A stretch of 64,000 nucleotides of DNA from Pseudoalteromonas shioyasakiensis (GCF_024518675.1 NZ_JANIGL010000001.1:124001-188000); one strand, 5' to 3'; counted from the stretch's first letter, positions 18,274 through 27,924 are shown. The notes: generated by a model from the sequence alone, not told the origin. Numbers and translations are program-made.

Positions 18274-18305
18274 AACCGCTTTTTTACAAAAGCGGTTCTT
18301 TAATA
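18274..18305 (+). terminator. Hairpin with T-rich tail between GH16 and GH50
   Basis: AACCGCTTTT (18274-18283) pairs with AAAAGCGGTT (18288-18297) and is followed by CTTTAATAAT. It can end GH16 transcripts. Because the operator at 18216 lies upstream of it, it may also sit in the leader of the GH50 transcript. Confidence 0.6.
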
Positions 18306-18324
18306 ATAAAAGAATAGGCTTGCT

Positions 18325-20646
18325 ATGAAACACACACATAAAATCATTTATATCCCAATAGCTCTATTGTTAGGCACTGGGCTTGTCGGCTGTACTAATA
18401 ATCAACCAGAACAAAGCACACAGCTTAGTAATACTACACAAAAAGAACACATGCTGTGGGATTTTGAAAAAGCTGACTACCAACCTTTTTTAAAAAGCCA
18501 CAATGCCACTACAAGTCTAATTGAACAGCAAGGCAACCATAAATTAAAGGTTACATTTGCTGCAAAAACGCATCACGAAAGTGATATTGAATTTGTAAAT
18601 AACCAAACTTGGAATTGGCAAGCTTTAGGTAATTTCGCTTTTGCTTTAGATATTGAAAACCCTGATAAAGTGTCTACCCAGTTATATATAAAAACAATTG
18701 ATAAAACTGGCAAAGCGCAAAGCCGCAGTGTAGTGGTACCCAGCGAATCAACTAATACTTATTATATTGAATTAAAAGGCGCTGATTTAAATATAGAGTC
18801 GGGTATACGCTCTAACCCTCCAAGCTGGCAAAGCAGCTACACACCGGTATTGTATCGAGGTGGTGCAAAAAATATTGATGTCAGCGGAGTAACAAAAGTA
18901 AGCTTTGGCACAAAGGGCTTATTAGAAGACAAACACTTACTCATTGATAATGTAAGGCTAATAAAACCGACAAACTTTGATACTGAGTACCTAGCAGGCT
19001 TAGTGGATAAGTTTGGCCAAAACGCCAAGCGTGACTTTGCCAATAAAGTATCTTCAACTGAGCAGTTAATTGCGGTTTCAAAACAAGAGCAAGCCAACCT
19101 TAGCAAAATCCCTTTAGCTGGTCGCTCTAAGTTTGGTGGATGGCAGCAGGGGCCAAAACTTCAGGCTACAGGCTACTTTAGGACCGAAAAGTACAATGGA
19201 AAATGGAGCCTAGTTGACCCACAAGGCTATTTATTTTTTTCAACCGGTATCGCCAATGTACGCTTAGCCAATACCACTACCATTACAGGTTACGATTTTG
19301 ATCAAAAATACATAGTACAAAGAGAGCCCGGTGATTTAACACCTGAAGATTCGATTGGTTTAAACCCTGCGCCGAAATCGGCATGGCCATCACGTTATAT
19401 TAGCTCAGAATTAAGAGCAAATATGTTTAATTGGCTACCGGCTGTTGATGATCCGCTCGCAGATAATTATGGATATCGCCGTGAAGTTCACAGTGGTGCG
19501 TTAAAAAAAGGCGAAACATTCAGTTTTTATAGAGCTAATTTACAACGCAAATATGAAACCCAAAACGAACAGGTATTGATGCAAAAATGGCGAGATACCA
19601 CCATTGACCGTATGCTCACATGGGGTTTTACCTCGTTCGGTAACTGGATTGATGAGGATTTTTACCAAGAAGATCGCATACCCTATTTTGCGAATGCTTG
19701 GATCATTGGTAACTTTAAAACCGTTAGCAGTGGCAACGATTACTGGAGCCCACTACCAGACCCCTTTGATCCCGCCTTTATTAAACGTGCTGATGTGACG
19801 TTAGCAACGTTAGCCGCACAAGTTAAAAATAACCCATGGTGTGTTGGTGTTTTTATAGATAACGAAAAGAGCTGGGGCATGATGGGCTCAGTTAATTCAC
19901 AATATGGTTTAGTGATCAACACATTAACAGTCAATGCAAAACAAAGCCCGACAAAAGCTGAATTTGTGTCCCTAATGAAAGAAAAGTATCAAGACATATC
20001 AGCATTAAATGTAAACTGGCAAACTGATATTTCATCTTGGCAGGAATTTGCCTCAGGGGTGGTTATCCAAGATATCAACGAGGCAGTACAAGCCGATTTT
20101 TCAGTGATGTTATACCACTACGCAAAACAATACTTTGCCGTTGTTGAGCAAGCGACAGCCAAGCACTTGCCTAATCATCTATACATGGGCGCGCGATTTG
20201 CAGATTGGGGCATGACACCTGAGATCCGCCAAGCTGCGAGCGAGCACGCAGATGTAATGAGTTATAATTATTACCGTGAAGGCTTAAATGATGATTTTTG
20301 GGATTTTTTAGCCGCACTTGATAAGCCCAGTATTATTGGAGAGTTTCATAATGGGGCGTTAGATTCAGGGCTATTAAACCCTGGCCTTATTCATACTCAG
20401 TCACAACATGAGCGTGGCGTTAAATATCAACAATACATGAAGAGTGTGATCGATAACCCATACTTTGTTGGCGCACATTGGTTTCAATATATAGATTCGC
20501 CGTTAACTGGGCGCGCTTATGATGGTGAAAACTATAATGTTGGCTTTGTTAATGTCGCAGACATTCCGTATCAGCCGCTTGTCAACGCCGCGAAAGAAGT
20601 TAATCAGCAACTATATCAACGCAGGTTTAGTCATGAAGATAACTAA
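18325..20646 (+). CDS. GH50 beta-agarase, lipoprotein (copy 1)
   Basis: The 773-aa protein has a lipoprotein signal (LLGTGLVGC). Residues 40-215 resemble the carbohydrate-binding-like N-terminal domain of GH50 enzymes, and a TIM barrel follows. The likely acid/base is E514 in FIDNEKSWG and the likely nucleophile E673 in IIGEFHNGALDSG. Other GH50 landmarks are HLYMGARFADWG and GAHWFQYIDSPLTGRAYDGEN. GH50 agarases typically release neoagarobiose or short oligomers from chain ends. The lipid anchor suggests the outer membrane or periplasm. The end overlaps the next gene by 14 bases. I considered GH86 but these motifs are those of GH50. Confidence 0.85.
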   Translation: MKHTHKIIYIPIALLLGTGLVGCTNNQPEQSTQLSNTTQKEHMLWDFEKADYQPFLKSHNATTSLIEQQGNHKLKVTFAAKTHHESDIEFVNNQTWNWQALGNFAFALDIENPDKVSTQLYIKTIDKTGKAQSRSVVVPSESTNTYYIELKGADLNIESGIRSNPPSWQSSYTPVLYRGGAKNIDVSGVTKVSFGTKGLLEDKHLLIDNVRLIKPTNFDTEYLAGLVDKFGQNAKRDFANKVSSTEQLIAVSKQEQANLSKIPLAGRSKFGGWQQGPKLQATGYFRTEKYNGKWSLVDPQGYLFFSTGIANVRLANTTTITGYDFDQKYIVQREPGDLTPEDSIGLNPAPKSAWPSRYISSELRANMFNWLPAVDDPLADNYGYRREVHSGALKKGETFSFYRANLQRKYETQNEQVLMQKWRDTTIDRMLTWGFTSFGNWIDEDFYQEDRIPYFANAWIIGNFKTVSSGNDYWSPLPDPFDPAFIKRADVTLATLAAQVKNNPWCVGVFIDNEKSWGMMGSVNSQYGLVINTLTVNAKQSPTKAEFVSLMKEKYQDISALNVNWQTDISSWQEFASGVVIQDINEAVQADFSVMLYHYAKQYFAVVEQATAKHLPNHLYMGARFADWGMTPEIRQAASEHADVMSYNYYREGLNDDFWDFLAALDKPSIIGEFHNGALDSGLLNPGLIHTQSQHERGVKYQQYMKSVIDNPYFVGAHWFQYIDSPLTGRAYDGENYNVGFVNVADIPYQPLVNAAKEVNQQLYQRRFSHEDN

Positions 20647-21622
20647 AAGCTTGGCCTTTAGCTTATTTTTAGTGATTACCTTATCTGTATATGCAGAGCA
20701 ACACGAGGTTAAGCCGCTCATAACGCAAGGCCCCTATGAGATATACAATAAAAAAGCGTTACAGGTTTTAGATTTAGATGCAACGATTGAGACACTCGCA
20801 TCAGGCTTTGATTGGTTAGAAGGGCCTGTGTGGGTGAATGATGGCCAGTACTTATTGTTTTCAGATATTCCCACGCACCGTGTGTATCGGTATCAAGAAG
20901 GCGAAGGAGTGCAGCTATATTTAGCACACAGTGGTTATTCAAATGGTCTATTGCTGAATCAGCAGAACGAGCTGGTGTTGTTGCAATCGCGCTCACGTCA
21001 AGTAGTTAAAATGGTCGCGCCATTAACGTCAGCTAAGGCAAACTATCAACAACTTGTTAGCAAATATAAAGGCCAGCGGTTAAATAGCCCTAATGACGGC
21101 GTATTTAATCGCCAAGGCCAGTTGTTTTTTACCGACCCTCCTTATGGTTTAGCCAAGCAATTGGACGATCCCGCTAAAGAGCTAAACTTTCAAGGTGTAT
21201 ATAGCCTAACAACGACAGGGCAGTTACAGCTGTTAGACAAGACACTGATTTACCCAAATGGCATTGCGTTATCAAAGGATGAAAGCACCTTGTATGTAGC
21301 CGCATCCAATCCGCAAAAGCCTGCATGGTATCAATACAAATTGCATAAAGACGGGACGGTAATAAATAAAACGTTACTGTATCAATTGCCTGCTGTTACA
21401 TCAGATAGTCATGGTTTGCCAGATGGCTTAAAAATACACGCAGCTAGCGGGATTATTTTTGCAACCGGGCCTAATGGACTTTGGCTATTTGATGAACAAG
21501 GCACGTTATTGGCACGGGTAAGGCTGCCTCACATCAGTGCCAATTTAGCCTTTAATGCTCAGCAAAATCGGGTGTATATCACTGCACATCAACACTTGCT
21601 GGCGCTCTCATTAAAGAATTAA
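20633..21622 (+). CDS. SMP-30/gluconolactonase-family protein, secreted
   Basis: The ATG at 20633 lies inside the end of the GH50 gene and opens a good signal peptide (FSLFLVITLSVYAEQ). The mature protein of about 310 aa shows SMP-30/gluconolactonase propeller motifs: FDWLEGPVWV, NSPNDGVFNRQGQLFFTDPPYG, IYPNGIALSKDESTLYVA, and DGLKI with a late Asp. The Glu, Asn and Asp residues in these motifs match the metal-binding set of the family. It may hydrolyse an aldonolactone made during sugar oxidation in the periplasm. The substrate is unknown; coupling to the agarase gene suggests an agar-derived lactone. Confidence 0.7.
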   Translation: MKITKSLAFSLFLVITLSVYAEQHEVKPLITQGPYEIYNKKALQVLDLDATIETLASGFDWLEGPVWVNDGQYLLFSDIPTHRVYRYQEGEGVQLYLAHSGYSNGLLLNQQNELVLLQSRSRQVVKMVAPLTSAKANYQQLVSKYKGQRLNSPNDGVFNRQGQLFFTDPPYGLAKQLDDPAKELNFQGVYSLTTTGQLQLLDKTLIYPNGIALSKDESTLYVAASNPQKPAWYQYKLHKDGTVINKTLLYQLPAVTSDSHGLPDGLKIHAASGIIFATGPNGLWLFDEQGTLLARVRLPHISANLAFNAQQNRVYITAHQHLLALSLKN

Positions 21623-21650
21623 GCTAGTAAGGTTCACCATTACAACTCAT

Positions 21651-21690
21651 CGAGCAAGTCAAATCAGTTGATTAACTTGCTCGCGCTTTA
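21651..21690 (+). terminator. Terminator after the SMP-30 gene
   Basis: CGAGCAAGT (21651-21659) pairs with ACTTGCTCG (21675-21683) and is followed by a T-rich stretch. It separates the GH50/lactonase unit from the anhydrogalactose operon. Confidence 0.55.
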
Positions 21691-21769
21691 CTTCAAAGCA
21701 AATTTCCGCGTTAAGTTATTTTCATTTTATTAACTATATATCCTTTACAATAAATTTGCATTGTTGTAG

Positions 21770-21781
21770 ATTGTTAACAAT
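21770..21781. promoter_or_regulatory. Operator palindrome ATTGTTAACAAT, anhydrogalactose operon
   Basis: A perfect copy 34 bases before the cycloisomerase start, where bound repressor would block transcription of the four-gene operon. Confidence 0.65.
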
Positions 21782-21814
21782 AGACAGTATCATGTAAACT
21801 AATTTGGTGGCTAG

Positions 21815-22927
21815 ATGAGAAATTCATTACTAAAAATAAAAAGCGTAAAGGTGGAGTATTATCAAATTCCTCTGGCTGAGGTGTTAAGTGATGCTAAACA
21901 TGGAGATCATACCCATTTTGAAGTGATTGCTGTGCGCATCATGACTAACGACGGCTATGAAGGCATGGGTTATACCTACACCGGTGGCAAAGGTGGCCGT
22001 GCTATTTATTCATTATTAAATGATGAAATTAAACCAGGCTTAATTGGCGCCGACTCATCAGCCATCATGTCAATTTGGGATAAATTACAGTGGGATCTGC
22101 ATTATGTTGGTCGCGGTGGTTTATTAAGCTTTGCTATTTCTGCAGTTGATATTGCGCTGTGGGATATCAAATGTAAGCGGTTATCAGCACCACTGTGGCA
22201 AGTCGCTGGTGGTCATAGCGATAAAACAGCGTGCTACGCTGGCGGAATCGACCTTAATTTTGATGAGAAAAAGCTGCTGGCGAATATTCAAGGCTATCTA
22301 GATCGTGGCTTCAACGCCGTTAAAATTAAAGTTGGTAAAGCAGACTATAAAGAAGACGTTGCTCGTGTTGAAGCTGTCAGGCAGTTGATTGGTGATGACA
22401 GAATATTAATGGTCGATGCTAATTACTCAATGAACGTAGAGCATGCAATTCGTTTTGCCAAAGCGATTGAAAAATTTGATATTACGTGGTTTGAAGAACC
22501 AACCATCCCTGATGACTACAAAGGTTTTGCTCGTATAGCACAGGCGACATCTATTCCTTTAGCGATGGGCGAAAACCTGCACACTTTACATGAATTTGGC
22601 TATGCAATTGATCAAGCCAAATTAGGCTTTTTACAACCTGATGCCTCTAACATTGGCGGTATCACTGGCTGGCTGCACGTAGCAAGCCAAGCTTATACCC
22701 ACAACTTACCTATTTGTAGCCATGGTATGCATGAATTACATGTATCGCTTCTGGCTTCACAACCTCATGCGGGATTTTTAGAAGTTCACTCGTTCCCGAT
22801 TGATGAATACACAACGCGACCGTTACAAATTGATGATAACGGTAAAGCCTGCGCCCCAGATATTATCGGTACTGGCGTAGAGTTTGACGCGCAATTAGTT
22901 AAACCACATTTAGTAAAACAATCATAA
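21815..22927 (+). CDS. Enolase-superfamily enzyme, likely 3,6-anhydro-L-galactonate cycloisomerase
   Basis: The 370-aa enzyme belongs to the mandelate-racemase group of the enolase superfamily. Visible landmarks are the KxK motif in NAVKIKVGK, metal ligands in MVDANYSM, WFEEPT and MGENLHT, and a late catalytic His in CSHGMHE. In agar degraders this family opens 3,6-anhydro-L-galactonate to 2-keto-3-deoxy-L-galactonate. It heads a four-gene operon whose other products fit the steps before and after it. A galactonate or other sugar-acid dehydratase is the main alternative on sequence alone; the agar context favours the cycloisomerase. Confidence 0.75.
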   Translation: MRNSLLKIKSVKVEYYQIPLAEVLSDAKHGDHTHFEVIAVRIMTNDGYEGMGYTYTGGKGGRAIYSLLNDEIKPGLIGADSSAIMSIWDKLQWDLHYVGRGGLLSFAISAVDIALWDIKCKRLSAPLWQVAGGHSDKTACYAGGIDLNFDEKKLLANIQGYLDRGFNAVKIKVGKADYKEDVARVEAVRQLIGDDRILMVDANYSMNVEHAIRFAKAIEKFDITWFEEPTIPDDYKGFARIAQATSIPLAMGENLHTLHEFGYAIDQAKLGFLQPDASNIGGITGWLHVASQAYTHNLPICSHGMHELHVSLLASQPHAGFLEVHSFPIDEYTTRPLQIDDNGKACAPDIIGTGVEFDAQLVKPHLVKQS

Positions 22928-22936
22928 GGTATCACT

Positions 22937-23959
22937 ATGCAAGCAGCAGAATATATTGGTAATAAATCGTTTCGTATCGTTGCAGGTCAAGCGATAAAGC
23001 CACAAGCAGATGAAGTTCGTTTAGATGTTGGTTTTGTTGGTATTTGTGGTACCGACATGCACATTTACCACGGTGTAATGGATCAACGTGTAAACCCACC
23101 ACACACTATAGGACATGAGATTTCAGGTGTTGTCGCTGAGCTTGGCAGTGAGGTTACTAACCTACAAGTAGGTGATCGTGTTGTTGTACGCCCACTTGAT
23201 TATTGTGGTGACTGCCCAGCCTGTAATGCAGGCCATAGCCACGTGTGCCATAACCTTAAATTTATGGGGATTGATTCAGTTGGCGCATTCCAAAATTCAT
23301 GGACCGTAAAAGCCCGCACTATCCATAAACTACCAGAGAACGTGTCCCTTGAGCAGGGTGCACTGATTGAACCGTTATCGGTTGCATGCCACGATATTTC
23401 TCGTTCTCGTTTAAAAGCAGGCGAAAAAGCCGTAGTCATTGGGGGTGGCCCAATTGGTCAGCTTGTCGCATTAGTGGCAAAAAGTGTGGGTGCAGAGGTA
23501 TTGATCTCAGAGGTTAATAACGAACGACGTAAATTTTCGTCACGCTACGATATTGAAACAATTAATCCGCTGGAACAAGATTTACAAGAATATGTGTCTA
23601 AATGGAGCGATGGAAAAGGCGCTGACGTTGTGTTTGAAGTATCTGGTGTGCAGCCTGCAGTTGAAGCCATGACCCAAATTGCTGCTGTGCGTGGCCGCAT
23701 CTGTATGGTTGCTATCCACTCACAAAAACCGCCAGTCGATTTATTTCAGTTTTTCTGGCGTGAGTTAGAGCTGGTTGGTGCACGTGTATACGAGGACGCT
23801 GACTTTGAAATGGCAATTGATTTGGTAGCCAGTGGCAAGATTGACTTAGCACCATTTATTACTTCTGTGAGTGAACTTGCTGATATTAGCTCTGCATTTG
23901 CCAGTATGGATAACAATCCAACGGGTATGAAAGCACTTGTCTCTTGCCAAACTAAGTAA
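22937..23959 (+). CDS. Zinc-dependent alcohol dehydrogenase, probable 2-keto-3-deoxy-L-galactonate 5-dehydrogenase
   Basis: The 340-aa medium-chain dehydrogenase shows the catalytic zinc region GICGTDMHIYHG with GHEISGVV, the structural zinc loop CGDCPACNAGHSHVC, and the Rossmann motif VIGGGPIGQ. It resembles threonine- and galactonate-type dehydrogenases. In the known anhydrogalactose route of marine bacteria, the C5 hydroxyl of 2-keto-3-deoxy-L-galactonate is oxidised and then reduced with the opposite configuration, giving D-KDG. The ADH-SDR pair here suits those two steps, though which enzyme does which is an inference. AAGG precedes the ATG, and the stop touches the next gene. Confidence 0.7.
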   Translation: MQAAEYIGNKSFRIVAGQAIKPQADEVRLDVGFVGICGTDMHIYHGVMDQRVNPPHTIGHEISGVVAELGSEVTNLQVGDRVVVRPLDYCGDCPACNAGHSHVCHNLKFMGIDSVGAFQNSWTVKARTIHKLPENVSLEQGALIEPLSVACHDISRSRLKAGEKAVVIGGGPIGQLVALVAKSVGAEVLISEVNNERRKFSSRYDIETINPLEQDLQEYVSKWSDGKGADVVFEVSGVQPAVEAMTQIAAVRGRICMVAIHSQKPPVDLFQFFWRELELVGARVYEDADFEMAIDLVASGKIDLAPFITSVSELADISSAFASMDNNPTGMKALVSCQTK

Positions 23960-23970
23960 TGGAACAAATT

Positions 23971-24735
23971 ATGTTAGATAAATTTAGCCTAAAAGGTAAA
24001 ACAGCGTTAGTCACAGGGTGTAGTCGTGGTATTGGTAAAGCAATGGCACTGGCATTAGCAGAAGCGGGCGCCGATATCATCGGCGTATCAGCAAGCCTAG
24101 CAAAGTCTGGCTCAGATGTTGAAACCCAAGTCTTGGAGCGCGGTCAGCTGTTTCATGCTTATCAATGTGACTTTTCATCACGAGAAAGCTTGTATACTTT
24201 TATTGAGCAAGTGAAAAGTGATCACCCTAAAATAGATATTTTGGTTAATAATGCAGGCTCAATCTTGCGCGATCCTGCGGTTGAGCACAGCGATGAATAT
24301 TGGGATAAAATCATTGAGATTAACTTAAACTCACAATTTATCTTAAGTCGCGAACTAGGAAAAGAAATGGTCTCGCGTGGCCAAGGTAAAATTATCTTTA
24401 CTGCGTCATTGTTAACCTTTCAGGGCGGGATCACCGTACCTGGCTATGCGGCAAGTAAAGGGGCAATAGGCCAATTAACTAAAGCACTTGCCAATGAGTG
24501 GGCGAGTAAAGGTGTTAATGTAAACGCTATTGCACCGGGTTACATTGCAACAGATAATACCGAAGCACTCAGAAATGACCCTGAGCGTGCAAAATCGATT
24601 TTAGAGCGTATTCCGCAAGGTCGTTGGGGAACACCAGACGACTTTAAAGGGCCAACTGTATTTTTAGCATCAGACGCCTCAAACTACATGAACGGCAGTG
24701 TATTGCTAGTTGATGGCGGCTGGATGGGACGATAA
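23971..24735 (+). CDS. Short-chain dehydrogenase/reductase, KduD-like
   Basis: I prefer the ATG at 23971, preceded by GGA at normal spacing, to an ATG at 23959 that overlaps the previous stop and has no ribosome site. The 254-aa product is a classical SDR. It has the nucleotide-binding motif TGCSRGIGKA, the NNAGS strand, a catalytic Ser in FTASLL, the YxxxK pair in PGYAASKGAIGQ, and a C-terminal SVLLVDGGWMGR tail as in KduD-type enzymes. It probably reduces 2,5-diketo-3-deoxy-galactonate to 2-keto-3-deoxy-gluconate (KDG). It is the third gene of the anhydrogalactose operon. Confidence 0.72.
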   Translation: MLDKFSLKGKTALVTGCSRGIGKAMALALAEAGADIIGVSASLAKSGSDVETQVLERGQLFHAYQCDFSSRESLYTFIEQVKSDHPKIDILVNNAGSILRDPAVEHSDEYWDKIIEINLNSQFILSRELGKEMVSRGQGKIIFTASLLTFQGGITVPGYAASKGAIGQLTKALANEWASKGVNVNAIAPGYIATDNTEALRNDPERAKSILERIPQGRWGTPDDFKGPTVFLASDASNYMNGSVLLVDGGWMGR

Positions 24736-24738
24736 AAA

Positions 24739-26187
24739 ATGACAATTAAAAATAACGTAAACTTTATCAATGGTGAGTATGTAAGCTCATCAAATAGTGA
24801 CACCATCAGCGTGCTCTCGCCAAGTACCGGCGAGCAGGTGGGTGTTATTCCTAAAGGCAGTGTTGAAGATGCACAAACAGCCCTTGAAACAGCGACGGTT
24901 GCACAAACTGCGTGGGCACAAAAAACGCCACGTGAACGTGCCACAATCCTACGTCGTTTTGCACAAGGTATTCGTGATAATAATGAGCGCTTAGCTGAGT
25001 TATTAGTACAAGAGCAAGGCAAGCTGATTGATGTGGCCCGTATGGAAGCCAATGTCACTGCAACGTTTATCGAATATGCATGTGATAATGCCTTAACAAT
25101 CAAAGGGGATATCATTCCTTCTGATCACGAAAACGAAAAAATCTATATTCATAAAGTGCCACGTGGTGTGGTTGTGGCAATCACAGCGTGGAATTTTCCG
25201 CTGGCGTTAGCAGGTCGTAAAATTGGCCCTGCATTAATTACCGGTAACTCTATCGTTATTAAGCCAACGCAAGAAACGCCATTAGCAACCATGGAACTCG
25301 GTGAAATTGCTAACCAAGCGGGTGTTCCTGCTGGCGTACTTAACATTGTTAATGGTACTGGCTCTGTGGTGGGTCAACATTTATGTGAAAGCCCGCTGAC
25401 AAAACTGATCACCATGACCGGAAGTACCCGTGCAGGGCAAATTATTCATCAAGCCAGCGGTAAGCATTTAACTCCTGTTATGCTTGAGCTTGGCGGCAAA
25501 GCACCGTTTATCGTAATGGAAGATGCAGATCTAGATAAAGCTGTTGACGATGCTGTTACAGCACGCTTTGCAAACTGTGGTCAAGTGTGCACCTGTGCAG
25601 AGCGTTTATATGTGCACAGTGATGTATACGACAGCTTTATAGAAAAGTTCATCCCTAAGGTTAAAGCCTTAAAAGTGGGGGATCCGATGGATCCAACATC
25701 AGAGATGGGTCCTAAAGTAAATCAGAGTGAAATTAATAATATTCACTCAATTGTTGAAAAAGGCATTGCTCAAGGCGCGAAGCTTGTCACTGGCGGCAAA
25801 GTCGCGACGGTGGCAGGATTTGAAGGCGGAAACTGGTATGAACCCACGGTACTTGTGGATGTTGACCAAGATAATATTTTAGTGCACGAAGAAACCTTTG
25901 GCCCAATATTACCTATTATTAAAATCAATAGTATTGATGAAGCGATTGCATACACGAATGACAGTGAATACGGTCTATCAGCTTATTTATACACAAAAAC
26001 ATTGGATTACATTCACCGCTCTATTGCTGAAATGGAAGTAGGCGAAGTGTATGTAAACCGTGGTTTAGGTGAGCAGCATCAAGGTTTTCACAATGGTTGG
26101 AAACTAAGCGGTATGGGCGGTGAAGACGGCCAGTACGGGTTAGAGCAATACCTTGAGAAGAAAACAGTATATTTAAATGAGAAGTAA
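24739..26187 (+). CDS. Aldehyde dehydrogenase, probable 3,6-anhydro-L-galactose dehydrogenase
   Basis: The 482-aa enzyme is of the NAD(P)-dependent aldehyde dehydrogenase superfamily, close to lactaldehyde and succinate-semialdehyde dehydrogenases. Motifs include [24 protein letters not shown] (general-base Glu), the catalytic Cys in [11 protein letters not shown], and EETFGPILP. In this operon it would oxidise 3,6-anhydro-L-galactose to the anhydrogalactonate used by the cycloisomerase, the first committed step. It begins three bases after the SDR stop, and a strong terminator follows, so it is the last gene of the operon. Confidence 0.78.
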   Translation: MTIKNNVNFINGEYVSSSNSDTISVLSPSTGEQVGVIPKGSVEDAQTALETATVAQTAWAQKTPRERATILRRFAQGIRDNNERLAELLVQEQGKLIDVARMEANVTATFIEYACDNALTIKGDIIPSDHENEKIYIHKVPRGVVVAITAWNFPLALAGRKIGPALITGNSIVIKPTQETPLATMELGEIANQAGVPAGVLNIVNGTGSVVGQHLCESPLTKLITMTGSTRAGQIIHQASGKHLTPVMLELGGKAPFIVMEDADLDKAVDDAVTARFANCGQVCTCAERLYVHSDVYDSFIEKFIPKVKALKVGDPMDPTSEMGPKVNQSEINNIHSIVEKGIAQGAKLVTGGKVATVAGFEGGNWYEPTVLVDVDQDNILVHEETFGPILPIIKINSIDEAIAYTNDSEYGLSAYLYTKTLDYIHRSIAEMEVGEVYVNRGLGEQHQGFHNGWKLSGMGGEDGQYGLEQYLEKKTVYLNEK

Positions 26188-26222
26188 TTAGGCAGGGTGG
26201 ATTCTCTCACATTTGCCCACCT

Positions 26223-26252
26223 AAAGCCGATGCAGTGCATCGGCTTTTTTGT
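26223..26252 (+). terminator. Strong rho-independent terminator after the anhydrogalactose operon
   Basis: AAAGCCGATGC (26223-26233) pairs with GCATCGGCTTT (26237-26247), and the T-run continues to 26250. Confidence 0.85.
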
Positions 26253-26386
26253 GCTTGTGTGTTTTTTAACAAAACACAAATAGGACATGAAATTACCATT
26301 TTTAAGCGTTAGTTGTGTATTTTGAGCAAAAATAACGGACTAGTATGGTTCATCAAATTTATATTTTACGGTGAAGGTACTAAGTC

Positions 26387-27559
26387 ATGACAACAAAAAA
26401 CACAAAGGTGAGTGAATTTGCCGATGCATTTAAAGGGCAACGTACCGCAACGGGCATAGGCCAAATGGATGACCAAAATGATCCCGTAAAGATGATATTA
26501 GGTTTAAAAGAAGTACGAAAAGCCGCGCATAATTGTACCCTGTTTCAATCAGGTGCCAAACCTGGCCGCATTGTTATCCCTTCTGAAGTTGCAATTAGAG
26601 AAACCCGGCAAATTCCCTTTGAAGTTGATCCACCTGAGCATGGCGGTTTTCGTGAGTTACTAAACCCGTGGTTCAAACGCCCGCTAGAAGAACAATACCA
26701 AGCGCGTTTGCAACAAATCATAGATGACACTATTGAACATGCTCTGAATACCGAGACGATTGAAATTGTCAGTGAATTTGCACTGCCACTGCAATCGAAG
26801 GCACTGACATTGTTACTTAATACCCCAATGGATACAGCACAAACGTGGATTGATTGGGGAACACATGTATTTCGCAGTGAAGACAGTAATCTAGATGGTG
26901 ATAAAGCCAACATTCTGTACGACTACATAGATCATCAAATTGATAAAGCAGTGGCGCAACCTAGTGATGATTTGTACTCAGTATTACTGGCAGCCAAGGT
27001 TAATGGTCAAACCATGACCAAGGAGCAAGTCAAAGGGGTTATGATCCTAACTTTTGCAGGCGGCCGCGATACCGTGATCAATGCTATCACCAACTCAATG
27101 GCTTACTTTAGCGAACACAGTAGCGATTTACAGCGTATTTGCAATGAACCAGAAATCCTTAATCGTGCGGTGGAGGAGCTGCTTCGTTATTTTTCACCCT
27201 TAACGCATATGGGGCGAGTAGCCACACAAGATACACAGGTTTGTGAGCATGCGATAAAAGCCGATAGTCGTATCTCTTTGTGCTGGGCATCAGCAAACCG
27301 TGATGAAAACATCTTTAAAAATCCAAACCATGTAGATTTTGACCGTAAAGTAAACCCCCACGTTAGTTTTGGCTTTAGTCACCATACCTGTTTAGGAGCC
27401 ACTCATGCGCGACAAATATTACGTCAATTGGTGTTATCTCTGGCTAAAAAAGTTGCCAGCATAGAGACAGTTAAAGCCAACGAAAATATTGAACAGCTTG
27501 GTGAATTTTCAAGAAAAGTCGGCTTTAACAGCCTTCACGTTCGTTTAACCGCTAAATAA
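26387..27559 (+). CDS. Cytochrome P450, probable 6-O-methyl-galactose demethylase
   Basis: The 390-aa soluble P450 shows the I-helix oxygen motif FAGGRDT, the ExxR motif in EELLRYF, and the heme loop FGFSHHTCLGATHA with the axial Cys. The two genes that follow encode a 2Fe-2S ferredoxin and its reductase, so the trio is a complete class I electron chain. In marine bacteria using porphyran and methylated agar, such trios (CYP236A-type) demethylate 6-O-methyl-D-galactose, giving galactose and formaldehyde. The location between anhydrogalactose and agarase genes supports that role here, but the subfamily was judged by context. No copy of the locus operator was seen directly upstream. Confidence 0.75.
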   Translation: MTTKNTKVSEFADAFKGQRTATGIGQMDDQNDPVKMILGLKEVRKAAHNCTLFQSGAKPGRIVIPSEVAIRETRQIPFEVDPPEHGGFRELLNPWFKRPLEEQYQARLQQIIDDTIEHALNTETIEIVSEFALPLQSKALTLLLNTPMDTAQTWIDWGTHVFRSEDSNLDGDKANILYDYIDHQIDKAVAQPSDDLYSVLLAAKVNGQTMTKEQVKGVMILTFAGGRDTVINAITNSMAYFSEHSSDLQRICNEPEILNRAVEELLRYFSPLTHMGRVATQDTQVCEHAIKADSRISLCWASANRDENIFKNPNHVDFDRKVNPHVSFGFSHHTCLGATHARQILRQLVLSLAKKVASIETVKANENIEQLGEFSRKVGFNSLHVRLTAK

Positions 27560-27615
27560 TTAATCGATAACAAAGCGCACTGTAGCAAGTGTCAGTAAAA
27601 AGTAGAGGAATAATC

Positions 27616-27924
27616 ATGGCTAAAGTAATTTTTATGACCCAAAGTAATGGCGCAATTGCAGTGGAAGGAAGTGGTGGTTCGTTAATGGAACTTGCGGTGG
27701 CAAATGGTGTATCAGGCATTGATGGTGATTGTGGTGGTGTGTGCTCTTGTGCAACCTGTCATGTTTATGTTGCCCCTGAAGATTTTGAGAAAGTAGGAGC
27801 CGCGGATGAAATTGAAAGCGATATGCTCGAACTTGACGATAACGTGACTGAATATAGTCGATTATGCTGTCAAATTGAGGTTTCTGATGACATAGATGGC
27901 ATGACATTTGTGGTGGCAAATTAA
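27616..27924 (+). CDS. 2Fe-2S ferredoxin of the P450 system
   Basis: The ATG at 27616 follows GAGG at good distance; an upstream in-frame GTG lacks a ribosome site. The 102-aa protein has the putidaredoxin-type cluster pattern C-x5-C-x2-C (CGGVCSCATC) and a fourth Cys in LCCQIE. It carries electrons from the reductase downstream to the P450 upstream. The sequence is acidic, as usual for partners of P450s. Confidence 0.88.
   Translation: MAKVIFMTQSNGAIAVEGSGGSLMELAVANGVSGIDGDCGGVCSCATCHVYVAPEDFEKVGAADEIESDMLELDDNVTEYSRLCCQIEVSDDIDGMTFVVAN

Noticed and set aside
18325..20646. Assignment of the three large lipoproteins to GH86
   Set aside because: The motifs DNEKSWG, GEFH(N/V)GALDSG and GARFADWG are those of GH50, and the N-terminal binding-like domain plus barrel also fits GH50.
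21815..22927. Plain galactonate dehydratase call for the enolase-family gene
   Set aside because: Possible on sequence alone, but the operon partners and the agar setting favour the anhydrogalactonate cycloisomerase.
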